A stretch of DNA of 64,000 nt. Source: Puffinus mauretanicus. Taxonomy: Eukaryota; Chordata; Aves; Procellariiformes; Procellariidae. The DNA is taken from assembly GCA_023333565.1 (NCBI GenBank), contig JAJKFH010003173.1, positions 744,001 to 808,000 on the forward strand, read 5' to 3'. Shown one piece after another: positions 38,219 to 49,300 of this stretch. The notes under the pieces were generated by a model, which had not been told where the DNA came from, ran no database searches, and worked only from the letters and a program-made list of their open reading frames with translations. The first letter of the stretch is position 1, and every line of letters starts with the position of its first letter. Both the position numbers and the translations under genes were made by a program.

Positions 38219-39690
38219 GTAAACCTCTCGGCAACAAAGACAAGGCCACAGTGCTTAGTGCTTAGAAATGGTGGCTAGGTCCTGCTTTCTGTGTGAGGCT
38301 GTGGGCCAAGACCCTGCAGGACTCAGTGTCTCAGGCAGTGCATGTCCCCAGCTTCGCTTGCAGCCAGGCAAGATACTGTTCCATCCTTTCCCAAACTCCC
38401 AGCTCCAGGGCTAACATGTACGGAGCGCACCAAGCATCTTTTCATCCACAGTACAGGCAGGCTCAGTGGAGAGGTACAGAGCTTGCTGCCTAACTCATTG
38501 ATAAAATAACTATACCAGCAGGGAATTAGTCTGTAGATGAAGAAAACCAACAATGAACTGTACTCAATAGGTGAAATTCTTCTTGCCCTTTCCTGCTATT
38601 GGTGATTCTAAAAAAAGCCTGAGACCAGAGCATGTTCCCAGCACAGTGCCTTCCATGAAGCAAGGCTGAGCTCATTTAATGTGTAAATGACAGTGAATCA
38701 GGAATTTCCCACTGTTCCCAACGATAACACTTCCTGTAATTTGCATGACAAAATTCTGCTGATTTCAGATAGCGTTTCTCAGGATGGATTATTTGACACC
38801 CAGACTGTATGTTAAGGAATAAATTACTTTGCTGCGTTCCTAACTGATCACAGTCATGAATTCTGATTTGCTGACATTGAGTCCCAAACAAAAGCACAAA
38901 ACCTTGTCTAATAGCGCTATGAAAAAGAATATTCAGGAAATATTAACAAGTTTCATATGGTAATTTATGTAAATATAAACCATAACTCAGTTGAAAAGAT
39001 TCAGTTGAACCTATAGAAAGAGTCTGAAAGCCAAGGTTTTCACGATAAAACATAAATTGATACTTAGTCTTTACAACCCAAATGTTGTGCTTTCTGGTAC
39101 AGAACAAAGAACGGAAAACCAGAAGCTTTGCTTTAAAAAAGTGAAGCGTTTCCCAGTTTTGAGCTTAGGATCTTCAGTGGGGCACTTTTCCAGGATTATG
39201 AACAGACCCTTTCAAATTACGTCTCTGTAGAAGAAACACTACAGTACCCCATCAAGGTCCAGACTGCTGCTCTCCTTATATGCTTGTACAGTAAGCTGTA
39301 GGGACACGGCACATTTCTCCCTTCCATGCAGGGCCAATGCTTGGCGTGGCAGGAATGGGACGTGAGCCTTCCGTGGGCAAGCCAGTCTGGGCTCAATCCA
39401 TCCAGATTCCGAGATGGAAGCAAACCAGACGACGAGACAACTTCTTTCTGGGGGCAGGCACCGTCTCTTTCACTGAGACTGAGGGTGAGCACTCGGTCTG
39501 CTCCTAACATGTGCAAGATCTGCCAGTCAGCTATTCGTACCCCGCCGGACACATGAGATCCCGATGATCTGCTGATGCAGAGAGGAGTGAAGACACTGGG
39601 CTTCGTTTGTTTCTGGGTGCCTTCATTAAGGTCATTTCCAACCTTCTCAGAGCCAGCTTTTCCATGTCCAGTCTGAGTTTTGCAAGGACC

Positions 39691-39790
39691 ATGTATTTTA
39701 ATTAAAGACTTTTAATTAGTCTGCCCGTAATCTGTCAGAGCTCTCATACTGAGGCGTAATTAATGTATTGAACCTCTACCTTGCAACTTC
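39691..39790. promoter_or_regulatory. Cluster of three TAATTA sites, possible enhancer
   Basis: TAATTA occurs at 39699-39704, 39713-39718 and 39757-39762, in the contexts ttttaattaaag, tttaattagt and cgtaattaatg. TAATTA is the core bound by many homeodomain proteins, and three copies in 64 bases of otherwise mixed sequence is a notable density. No function can be shown from sequence alone. Confidence 0.3.
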
Positions 39791-39841
39791 CACTATATGT
39801 GTGCTTTCAAAACAAATCTGCACTTGTGTTTGAAGGGACAT

Positions 39842-39945
39842 AACAATAACAGTACTTGGCACTTCTTGTTGCTAGAATAACTGTATTGTGCATTTATCAA
39901 GTGTCTTTCCCCTGAGGCTGTCCAAAGGGCATCAGTAAGATGTGT
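39842..39945 (+). repeat. Ancient amniote SINE relic (MIR/CORE-SINE type)
   Basis: The ordered blocks aacaataacagtacttggca, then gtgcatttatcaagtgtctt and ctgtccaaagggcatcag, resemble the 5' half of a common amniote SINE ('aataataatacttagcactt…tatagcgcttttcatc…tcaaagcgctttaca'). It is highly diverged and the downstream half is not recognisable. Confidence 0.4.
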
Positions 39946-42900
39946 GTGTACTCAGCACCTTGCAAGATTGAGCCTCCAGCACACAATCAATATTTATAAA
40001 TTATGCTTCAACCTTAAAGCAGTGTGGGACTTTTTGGGGGTGTTATGCTTTATTTGGTTTCCAGTGGAAGCAAAATACTGAAGGCCTGAATCTGAGGTAT
40101 ACTGAAAGCCAAATTTTCAACACTCAAAATTCAAAGACAAGCTTTTCTAAATAGCTCAGCTTCCATTTTGGCACCAAAATAAGTGTTTAGATTGTCAGAA
40201 TTGCTTAGCACATTGGGTCCGAGGCTTAACTGAAAATGTGCTTTATAGTTATAGGTGAATGTTGGCCGTTGGGACTGCCAGCTCTTTCTACAACTGAATC
40301 ATGTAGAGATACTTTAGCACTGCAGAATTAGGGCAATAATCTAAAGAAAAGGGGCACGGGACCTTCACGATAAACATAGCATGCTGTCCTTCTGATACAG
40401 GCTCATTACTGACGGTGGAAAAAAGGCCAGTTACTGAAGCATGAACACCATTCACATACCCCTTTTCCCTGGCTGGTTTCCCACCGAAATGCTGATCCAG
40501 GCCAGAGCTTGTTTAGTTTGCAGTGCTGAGAAGACCACAGCCCGGCGTGATGTGGAGAAGACAAAATGGAAATGTATTTCAGCAGGAGGGTTTCTAAATG
40601 AGATAAATGCTTTGAATATTGAATGGTAAAAACATTAGTTTGACCAACCCTAGTCCTTAAACTTGGATTAGTTCAAAGCGCTCCATCTGCTCACGTCTTG
40701 GTTTAAGCTTGACCCATGTTGCCATCTCCTGTTGTGACCTCTGAGCATGGTCCACAAGCCACCACCACTATTTCCCTTTGTCTCCGCTCCTTCCTGTTTC
40801 CCGTAGGCAGAGAATATATTTCACATTAAGGGGAATGTTCCTAAAACCCAGTGGAAGTCATCTGAGCGATGGAGCCCCAGCCAGCCCTGCTGCCGTAGCT
40901 GGGCTGGTTCTCTGAGTGCTCGGGACACATTGAAGGTGGAGGAACGCTGCAGCTCTAATTGCCTTTGCCTCGGCCTGGCATAAATCAGCGCTGCTCCCTG
41001 AAGAGGCCGCCCGTGCCTTCCGCAGCTTTGGAGGCAGCAGCCCACGTCCTATCTGCCCCATTCCTCATCCTGCGTTCCCACTGCACTGCCAGTTATTATG
41101 TGTTAACTAAAAATGGAGACCCAGAGACTTGAGTGTTATTGTGAGTCACTGGTTCAGCTGGGTTCTTTATTATTATTAATGATGAAATACTGAGGCTGGG
41201 CTGCTAATGAGTCTAAACTCCCTCCTGTGTGTTTATTTTTCTTCCCCCTTCAAACTGTCATTTCAGAGTAAATTACTTTTCCCTGCATCTTTGTCAGGCA
41301 ACACTGTACCAGTACATCCACCCCCATCTCACCCTCTGCTCTAATTTCAGGCTTATTCAGTTTCTCTCAATGCAGTTTACTAAGCAAAGTACGGCATATC
41401 CTCCCATCTGTCTTACTTAAGTGGCACGATGCGCCTCAACAGCAGATAGAGACATCATTTTTATTATGCTCAGTTCTGGTTCTTGTTTTTTCTCTGAATT
41501 ATTTACTAAGCCGTTACCAGAAAAGGTGGGAGAGGTATGGGGCTGGAGGAAAAAAGTAGCGTTTTTAAAGTGGTGGGGGGAGGAAGAGCAAACAATTTTT
41601 CAAGCATCACTCAAAGACTCTGCTGTGATTTTCTCGCCTTTGTTCCATCTCGTGCTAAACATGTTTGTGTCAGGCAAACAACCCACGTTAGATGGAATTT
41701 CACACCATTCAAAGCATCAGTGTCTCCAGCCTTAATGTGTATTATGTTCAAACATGCAATGTAATCCATCAAAAACCCCTGCAGACCTTGCGCTTTCCTC
41801 CAGATTTATCTGTTTGAAGCCTCCCTCTCCGTGTATGCACGTAGCCAACCTTCTGTCGGTGGGTTTTTTTATTTATTTGGAAACAGCAGACCAGATTCTC
41901 AGTCAGTGTACGCTATCACAGCTCCACTGGCTTCTTGCCTGCGGATTTATCTCAGCAGAGGGGACTTGCTCGTTGCTGGCTGGAGTCTGCGGTTGCAGGA
42001 TTAACTGGGGGGTTTATCTCAGGGTCTGTTCCAAACACAGCCAAACTGACCAAACCATTCACATCACAGCCTTCAGTGCAGCAGTTTGCAAGTCAGGAGA
42101 GCCGCGCTGTCATTGCCTGCCTACCTCCCCAGACTCACCTGGAAAGAATATTTTATTTTGCCAGGAGGAAAATATTTTGAAATCAAGCACAAGGTTTGCA
42201 ACAAGGGAAGGTGACTCCAGGAGGAGCCTGACCTGGGGACGGCAGCGCTGCTGTTGTGTAGGTTTTGCCAGCTGTGACAAAGAGCGAACTGAACTGCAAA
42301 GGGAAAGCTTTTGTTTCATTTGCAGAAGTGAATACAAACAGATCTAGAAACAATAAAATCAAACGCACTCCAGTGGGGAAGAAAATCTGTATTTGATTTG
42401 AAACAGGAGAAGAGCAGTTACTTCTCTGAAAAGAATACTGAAATGAGTGGCATTAGATTAACATGGACATATTTACATTGATTTAGAAAACATTAATTAA
42501 CTATTACGTTATAATTTAAAGAGCAACACTGTGGTGAAAAACATACCTGTCTTCACTGAGAAGGTTTTCCTTTCAAAGCAATCTCCAGCGAATTTTGAAC
42601 CCCTTTATCTGGGGTTTCTGATAGAAATAGCAGGAAATACTGTGGCATGTTTAATTCTGTTTTTCACTGGAGACTTCATTTTTTCCTTCAGACTTGTTTT
42701 TTTTTTTTAAACCAGCCTTCCCATTTCAGCTCATTTTTTCGCAGTGCACATCTTCATCTATCATCACTCAGTGCTTACCATTCTAGTGTATAAACATGGC
42801 AATTTCTGCAAATCAGAAAGCAAATCCATTAACATTTGAAGTGGAATGGAAATTTTGAGTTTCTGATCATTAAAGAGTTTGGAAATGTAGGAAAAAATAA

Positions 42901-44135
42901 CTTCCCTCTCCCTTAGTCCAAACCAAAGCTGCCAAATAAAATACTCTGATCTGCTACAGATGAATGGCGGCATGTTTGCATGCGTCTCCCAGAGGTGATA
43001 ACAATAATGATCATTAAGTTTTCTATTTTACACATTGATCCTACGTACCAGGCTAATATGCAACGTCTTTTCCTAACCACTTTGTGTAGAGGAAAGGCAG
43101 CACAACTCGGTGAGAGACGCTGGTGTTTGCATGACCCTGCTGGAGCAGTGGAGGTTTTTGCACGATCAACCACGTCCTAATCGAGATGCGCTTCACTGCA
43201 GGATGTCCTAGAATCGCCCCTTCCAAAGAGGCTGCCTTGTTACACAGCTTACTACACTCGTATTTTGCATAGGTGGATGCACATATGCTTAATTGGTCTC
43301 CAAATGTCAGTAGTAGTTTGCATAAACCTTCGTTAGTCTTTCGGCGAGGCTGCTGGTTCCCATGAATGGAGAAGGAGCAGAAGGGGCGTTGGGGGGAGGA
43401 AAGGCTTTGTTGGCCTTGCCGCTTGTGTGAAAGATCGTGCTTTGTGCTCAGAGGCCAGCTGTCTTCTCCCTTCTTTTCTTACATCCTGGCAGCAACTTTC
43501 TTCACGCCTTTATGTGAGCTCTTGCCAGACTATCTCTGCGAGAGGGAGACGTGTTTGTCCTGGTGGTGCATATGCTCTTGCTTTTTCCCCGGGTGCTGCT
43601 GCAGCCTCACACGCGCCCCAGGACCCGCTGGGCTGCAGGGACCCGCCGGCTTGTACCGAGCACGGTGCGCCAGCCTGGACTGCGCGCCCACTGGGCGCAA
43701 CGGGGTGCTCAGGATCACGGGAGCTGCGGACAGGAGACAGGGCCTGTCCTGGACCTGGGAAGGACCGATGGCTCCCTTCTGAGGCGGCATGAAAGCAGCA
43801 GATATGCCCCATGTCAAAACAGTCTTGAGTCTGCTTTTGAACTACCGCTGATGATTTTTAATAACCAGTTAGACAAATATCTGCCAAAAATAGATTAGAT
43901 GGACCAGTCCTTGTTTGGGGGGAAAAAATATGGACCACACTTTTAATAGTCCTATTTTCTACAAAACATTTCCAAATGAGGACTCCCAAAACAGGGGTTG
44001 TCTGCAGCGTGGCACAGGAGATGCTCCAGATGTGTCACGAATCTGTGGTACCTGCCCTTGATTTGGTAGGTCAGGGTAGATAATGTGGGACTTGGGACCG
44101 TGACTCTAGTACATTTTAGTTTCCACGCTGAAAAA
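39946..44135. other. Gene-free stretch, including the longest open frame
   Basis: The longest open frame of the window (plus strand, 41754-42347, 197 codons) lies here. Its translation is rich in Cys, Ser and Leu, with no domain, repeat or signal I can recognise. With stop codons at roughly 4-5% of triplets, about one such run is expected by chance in 64 kb of six-frame sequence, so I do not call it a gene. Frames at 43366-43898 overlap one another on both strands in a CpG-rich patch and are also rejected. A T11 run lies near 42698-42708. Confidence 0.55.
43588..43740. other. Small CpG-rich patch
   Basis: About fourteen or more CpG dinucleotides occur in roughly 150 bases, against a CpG-poor background. 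GC content is high (cacgcgccccag, acccgccggc, ctgcgcgcccact, gggcgcaacgggg). It is too short for a classical CpG island and no TATA box, initiator or exon is evident. It might be a minor or distal promoter, an enhancer, or the relic of a larger island. Confidence 0.45.
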
Positions 44136-44510
44136 CTTCAATTACATATTTTAATGTGTGTGATTTAGGAAAATATGGTCTATTCCATCTGCTTTGCATT
44201 AATTTGAATGACTGATTAAAAATACAGGTTGAAATATTACAGCTACTAATAATTTCTCCACATGGCTAGCTCTTAATGGATGGAGAGGAAATTAAGAATA
44301 AGGCTTTTTATCAATTTTCACAGGCAAGCTTTGCCATAATCCTTTTATTTCTTTGAGAAATGTGTTTGTTTATAGTAATTTTATTTGTTTAACAATTTCC
44401 CTTTTTTCCTTAATCTTTGCAGTAATTATTTCATATTCTATAAATATTTAAACTAATTTTATTCTTTATAAAAATTATTATACTTCAGTTTTTAAAAGCT
44501 TTCCTTTTTC
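44136..44510. promoter_or_regulatory. AT-rich block, enhancer-like then low-complexity AT
   Basis: The left part (44140-44340) is varied AT-rich sequence with tgcattaatttgaatgac, tgattaaaaatac and ctactaataatttc. It has enhancer-like texture. The right part (44345-44510) is very AT-rich (taatttatatt-like words, ataaatatttaaactaattt) and is closer to matrix-attachment-like or simply low-complexity DNA. No open frame. The two parts may be unrelated. Confidence 0.22.
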
Positions 44511-44849
44511 CAGTGAGTTTCAGCCACTTTCCAAGCACCTAAGCCTGGTAGCCTACTGGTCATTGTTGTTACTTGTATTGCTCAGAAAACTCAGCTGACA
44601 TTCAAGCCCCAAGATAATAGATAATTTTCCTCTAATTTTCCCCAGTGCATTGTTTCTCCTTGACCTGCTTTTATAGAGTAGTTTGGCCATTGACCTTGGC
44701 CTCATCCTCTGAATTGAACACTGATAATGACAACATCATTCGAAGCAGTGCCTGAATATCAGTTCTGGTTAACATCACAGGTTTATTACCAAAAAGAAGG
44801 GAGAAAAAAAAGCAGGGGAGCAGCGACTCAGGTGTGAGTTGTAAGCTTC

Positions 44850-44960
44850 TCTAATTGACTGTTTGTTTATTTTTCAAAACTGCAGGTGCTTAAAGTTACT
44901 GTTATCAATTAATCATTATAATTTATGGAACCTGCATGGTAATTGCTGTTGAGTCATGCC
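44850..44960. promoter_or_regulatory. ATTA-rich block, possible conserved enhancer
   Basis: The words ctctaattgactg, tatcaattaatcattataat and catggtaattgctgttgag fall in about 110 bases of non-repetitive DNA. The density of ATTA/CAAT-type cores resembles developmental enhancers. Conservation is not testable here. Confidence 0.25.
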
Positions 44961-47900
44961 TGCAGGTGTGTCCAAAATCGCTGCAGGCAGTTGAGCTATA
45001 AAGTCAGGGAGCTGGGGTTTTGTGGGTGATGCTGGTGGGATGTTGCTCATTGTGTGTGTGAATGTTTGTCTTCCTGCTGAGTAACCTGGCTCGGGTAGAG
45101 GTCTCCTTGCAGAACAGATCCTGAAGTAATAGATAGCTCTGAAAAGTGATGAGGAAGAGTTAGGTGTGTGAGCAAGCTGGCTCGAAACCTTGTGTGTTCG
45201 GCATATGTGCCAGACAGCAATGACCCTTCAGTCTTCAAGGGCTGAACAAGTGCTCTGTGTTTGTGAATGAAGATCTTTGGTTTACTTCAAATAGATTGCT
45301 ACAGAAGGTATGTAATTCTACTTCTCTAACCTCCTCTAGTGTTTCGGTCGGTCTTGGAGAAAGGATTTGAGAAGTGATACAGCTTTTACTGTAGGCCAAA
45401 GTCAAATGTCTCTATGAAACATACAACGTAGAATCTAAAACAAATTGGAGGGGTGTTGTGTCTCCAGGTGGCACAGAATGGCTGAATGCCATATGTACAC
45501 TTCCTAAAGGGCTCCTTGATGCTGTAGGCTTATGGCAAAAAGAAGTAGAGAATGTGAGCATGTTCCCTTCCAGCTACACGCTGCTGGCCGTGCACAGCTG
45601 CCTGCCGTAGCCTGTCAAACCTGGGGGTCTCAGACCACTGCTCTGACGGATCACCCCATAACTGCTTTGCTCTCATCAGAAGGTTCTCTGGGCTATTTTA
45701 GCATTGCGTCAGGGAAGTATCCATTAATATTGCTAGAGCACTGGAATTGCTGTGTGGGTGACAAAGGTGTTCAGAAATCATGATGCTATATAAAAAGCAA
45801 TCGTCTTCCATAATACATCATCAATTTGACTTTAAAGAGTTAGCTATAGAGACATAAATAGAAATAGCAAGGAGAAAAGAGCATGGCATCCAAAACCAGC
45901 TGGATGAATCAACAGATGTGATAAATGTAATTCTGCTGGAAATACAGATTAGGTCTCAGTAGCATAGCCTAACCCTTCATTGGAGGTAAAAAAATACCTT
46001 TGGAGGTAAAAAAATAGGTAAGGTCCATCCAATGTTACACTTACCACTAAAATTGGGGATTTCTCCTCGTGTATTTAATCCTAGTCTATCCTTTGCAATG
46101 TTATGCAGCACAGGGAGCGCAGCTGCCTGTCCCGTGCCTGGAGAAGGGCTCCTGCTCTAAGCTCTCCGGTGCCGGAATGAAGAGCGACCTGCTCTGTGCT
46201 GGTACAGCTCCACGCACAAGCTGACTTGATTCCTACAAAACCTGTTGCCTCCTGACTTTTGTGTAGTTGTTGAAAGAGCAGAGTGATCCTCATCATGTCT
46301 CTTTTCTGCTACTGTTTTAGAAAATGTGTGCGTATGCAAATATTTCACGAGCAGTTTGGGATCTCTCAGGATGAATGATGCTTTGTAAAATATGATTATC
46401 TCTTGTAATACATCACCAACTCATACTGCAGCATGATTTTTAACTTCCCTCAATTTCTATATATAAGAAAATAAGCAAAATACTGAGTAGGAAAAGATAA
46501 GTTTAATTAACAACAACATTGACATCTCATATATCTCTTATAATTGCTAGTCTAAAGGTGAAATCAATAGCTATGCTTACACAAGGGCTGCGACATTTCT
46601 AAAAAATCCCACATATGATTTTTATTCAAGATGAATGTTTCTGAGGATTGGAAAGCTACTGCTTGCATGAGTGATCTGCCCGATTTGCTACATATTACTC
46701 ATAAATCTGGGAAGAAAAAAAAGTTATGTTTAACTCCTCTCCTACAAAAACATGGGCATTAGATTAGTGAAAGAAGGCAAACATAACAGATGAAAGCTAT
46801 TAGAGCTGGCTTCAGTTCTGCTGATTTAATTCGTTGAATATTTCCAGTCTACTAGCTTAGAGAATCCATCTATTTCTGACCTTAACCTTTCCACAATATT
46901 TATTATATTTGGGTGGGGAAAAGGAGAATACATTAAAAAACAAATCAAGAGGAGAAACAAGGTATCTACATGCACATTTAGTAAACAGTGAACTCGTTCT
47001 CATTTTAGATGACATGTTCCAAATTTGTTAAGACAACAAAGCTTTAACGAGGTCAGTGTAAGCCTGTGACAAACAGCTCTGAGATGACTTGGAATCAACC
47101 AGAATTTGTTGTTGCAATACCTGCACTGTGCCTCCAACCTGATAAGGAAATTCCTTGGAGGTGGCTGATGTGAAAGAAATTAAAACTTGCAACTCTCCGA
47201 AGTTTGATGGATGAAACCAGTAGACAAGACATCCTCTAGAACAGAGTTGCTCAGCTCAGTTTCTTAAGAGAGGAATGGGCTTGTGGATGCAGAGTGAGGG
47301 TCCCTTAAAACAGCAGACCTGACTCATAGCGGCTGCGACATAGGGCAATACAGGTATTCATCAAAGCTTTAGTTCTTGAACATCTATCACCCAAAACTGT
47401 GTACAGTCATTTAAAACGTACATGTAAAATGGTACCAATATATATATTATAATGGTGAGTGTAAATGCCAACACAAGGTCAAGGCAATGGAAGTCTGTAG
47501 GGTAATTAGTTTTCAGGTGTACTTCAAGTTGGGCAGCCATTTAATCTCCTCCTGTCTATAGAGAAGGCAGTGATGTGGTCTGTGAAGACTGGATAAAAAA
47601 AGGTGGCTTCTGATTAGACTCATGGTCTTAGAGGTCGTGTAGAAACAGGTTCAGATCTGCTGACCCAGCTGCAGTAGAGGTAACCTCTTTTTGTCAAGCC
47701 CACACTGTCAATTGTTCCATTCATATGTTTTTGTTGCTTGAAACCACTCATTTTAGCACTTGCATAAGTACTGTTACTGCTATCAAAGACCTTGTGGCTT
47801 TTATTCCTCTATATATATTGCTGGTAAATGTCATCATTTCTTGCATTGTGCAAATGCTACAGTATGTTATGTTCCAGTATTTCAAAGGCAAGGTCAGAAT

Positions 47901-49079
47901 AAGATGACAAAATGGATATGTTAAGTAACACTATTAAATGAAAGCTAGAGTTACAATGAACAGGGGAACGACAACTGCTGATCAGGAAGATGGAGAGGCA
48001 GAGAGATGCCAGTATTTGCATTTTCTTCCTGCAGCAAGAATATTACATCTTCATTTTTTGCAATGAAGCTCTTTTGATAGGTCTATGTTTCTCCATCTCC
48101 TTCTGTGACACAGTGCATTACCCTATGGAAAAGCAAGTGAAGCCTCAGTTACTTCTTCAAAACATCTGGTTCAGGTGTCACAATCTGCATTGACAGCGAT
48201 TCCCTGGCTCAAAAGTCTAGTGACACAGACTTTTAACATGGATGACTTCAAAACACCTTTTACTCACTCTCCTCTCCTCTGAGAACTGCTGGGGTTAACT
48301 TAGGGGAAGAGAATGCATAATATTGACACTAAAGGGGGTCTGAAGTAGCCTGAACTTGATGTCAGGGAGAGGGCACTGGCGTGGTCAGTGTTTAGACGAT
48401 CATCTCTAAAGCGATGTACATCTTCCCTTATAAGCAAAAGGGATTATATCATAGGGGGTGAAGCCATTGAATGGAAGGAAGTTATGGTATCCAGGATCTC
48501 AAATTAGCTGTTCAGTAATAGAAAGGCTGAATTCTAGCCAAGGAGATGTGGACTGACTTCTTTGTGACTAAAGCTGTATCATCTCATCTGGTTTGCAAAG
48601 GTCTCTTATTGCAGATGGCTCTATGTGAGCAGTAAGCCCAATCAGTGCCTCACTGGACAAGCATCTCACATGCTCTGGATGATGTTGAGACCTTCTCATT
48701 ACACATATGAACCTACTCCTGCTTGAGTGATGTCCCAGAGTAATTTTTCACTTACATTTAAGAATCTAGGAGATTTTTTTTTGAATGGAACTGAAATGTC
48801 TGAGATAAAACAACCAGGTGGTTGTAATTCCTTTATCTTTGGGGAAGGTAATCATGGAGGAGGAGATTGGGAGGGAGTATGACCTGCTCAGAGAAGGCAT
48901 AGCATGTAGCAGACAGGACATATTTGTACTGCAAAATGACAGATGCCAATGCAAGAATTAAATCAGTGGTGGTGTTGGTGTTTTTATACACATTTCTCAA
49001 TGTCTTGAAAATTCAGAGTAGACTGTCATCGGTGATGGTAAGGAAATATTGTCCATGTAACTGCGGCTCCTTGTGCTTC
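44961..49079. other. Gene-free stretch, no recognisable gene
   Basis: No supported coding frame. The stretch contains a two-copy 20-bp tandem duplication (45981-46017), a short TA run near 47438-47452 and AT-rich unique sequence around 46420-46960. The small open frames here are all under about 75 codons and have no recognisable features. Confidence 0.6.
45981..46017 (+). repeat. Two-copy 20-bp tandem duplication
   Basis: tggaggtaaaaaaatacctt (45981-46000) is followed directly by tggaggtaaaaaaatagg. The first 16 bases are identical. This is a local slippage duplication with no wider array. Confidence 0.85.
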
Positions 49080-49300
49080 AGCCTGCTATTAAGCTCATTT
49101 AGCCAAAGTCATTTAAGGCCCTTGCTCTCTTTCTTTAACCACATCTGCTGAATTAAATTCCATGCACTGACAGTGATGCTTTCAAAAGGCTCTGAATCAA
49201 TTCTTCAATCACTCCACATTCTTAGCTGTGATTAAAAACATGTGTCCCCTAATTAAGCTAATGAGAAATTGTTAATTGGCACAAAGCCCCCCTCTGATTA
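49080..49300. promoter_or_regulatory. Strongest enhancer-like block of the window
   Basis: The ordered words aagctcatttagcc, gctgaattaaattcc, ttcaatcactcc, ctgtgattaaaaac, cctaattaagctaatgag and attgttaattggcac give dense homeodomain (TAATTA at 49250-49255), TTAATTG and CAATCA cores in mixed sequence. The block has no homopolymers, no repeat signature and no open frame. This pattern is typical of deeply conserved developmental enhancers. The call remains an inference. Confidence 0.32.

Larger units (their letters stand above)
29721..39690. other. Gene-free stretch, no recognisable gene
   Basis: No supported coding frame. AT-rich segments with dense TAAT/ATTA and ATTTGCAT-like words occur near 30530-30770 and 32290-32720 and are listed separately. 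A 9-G run lies at 31645-31653 and an A/C-rich low-complexity run at 36238-36278. GC-richer patches (36400-36500, 36880-37300) generate overlapping chance frames. A 19-base microexon-like string at 38200-38218 is listed separately. Confidence 0.55.

Noticed and set aside
39628..39645. aaggtcatttccaacctt, similar to the 3' region of bird CR1 elements
   Set aside because: The match is short and imperfect. The diagnostic 8-base terminal repeats are absent, and the neighbouring sequence does not continue the CR1 consensus.
41754..42347. Longest open frame in the window (197 codons, plus strand)
   Set aside because: About one frame of this length is expected by chance in six frames over 64 kb. The translation is Cys/Ser/Leu-rich with no recognisable domain, and there is no supporting splice or poly(A) arrangement.
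43366..43898. Several overlapping open frames on both strands
   Set aside because: They coincide with a GC- and CpG-rich patch, where stop codons are rare in every frame. None has a recognisable product.
43893..43915. attagatggaccag-type string resembling sauropsid CR1 tails
   Set aside because: Only about 14 bases match and there is no flanking CR1 similarity, so a chance match is likely.
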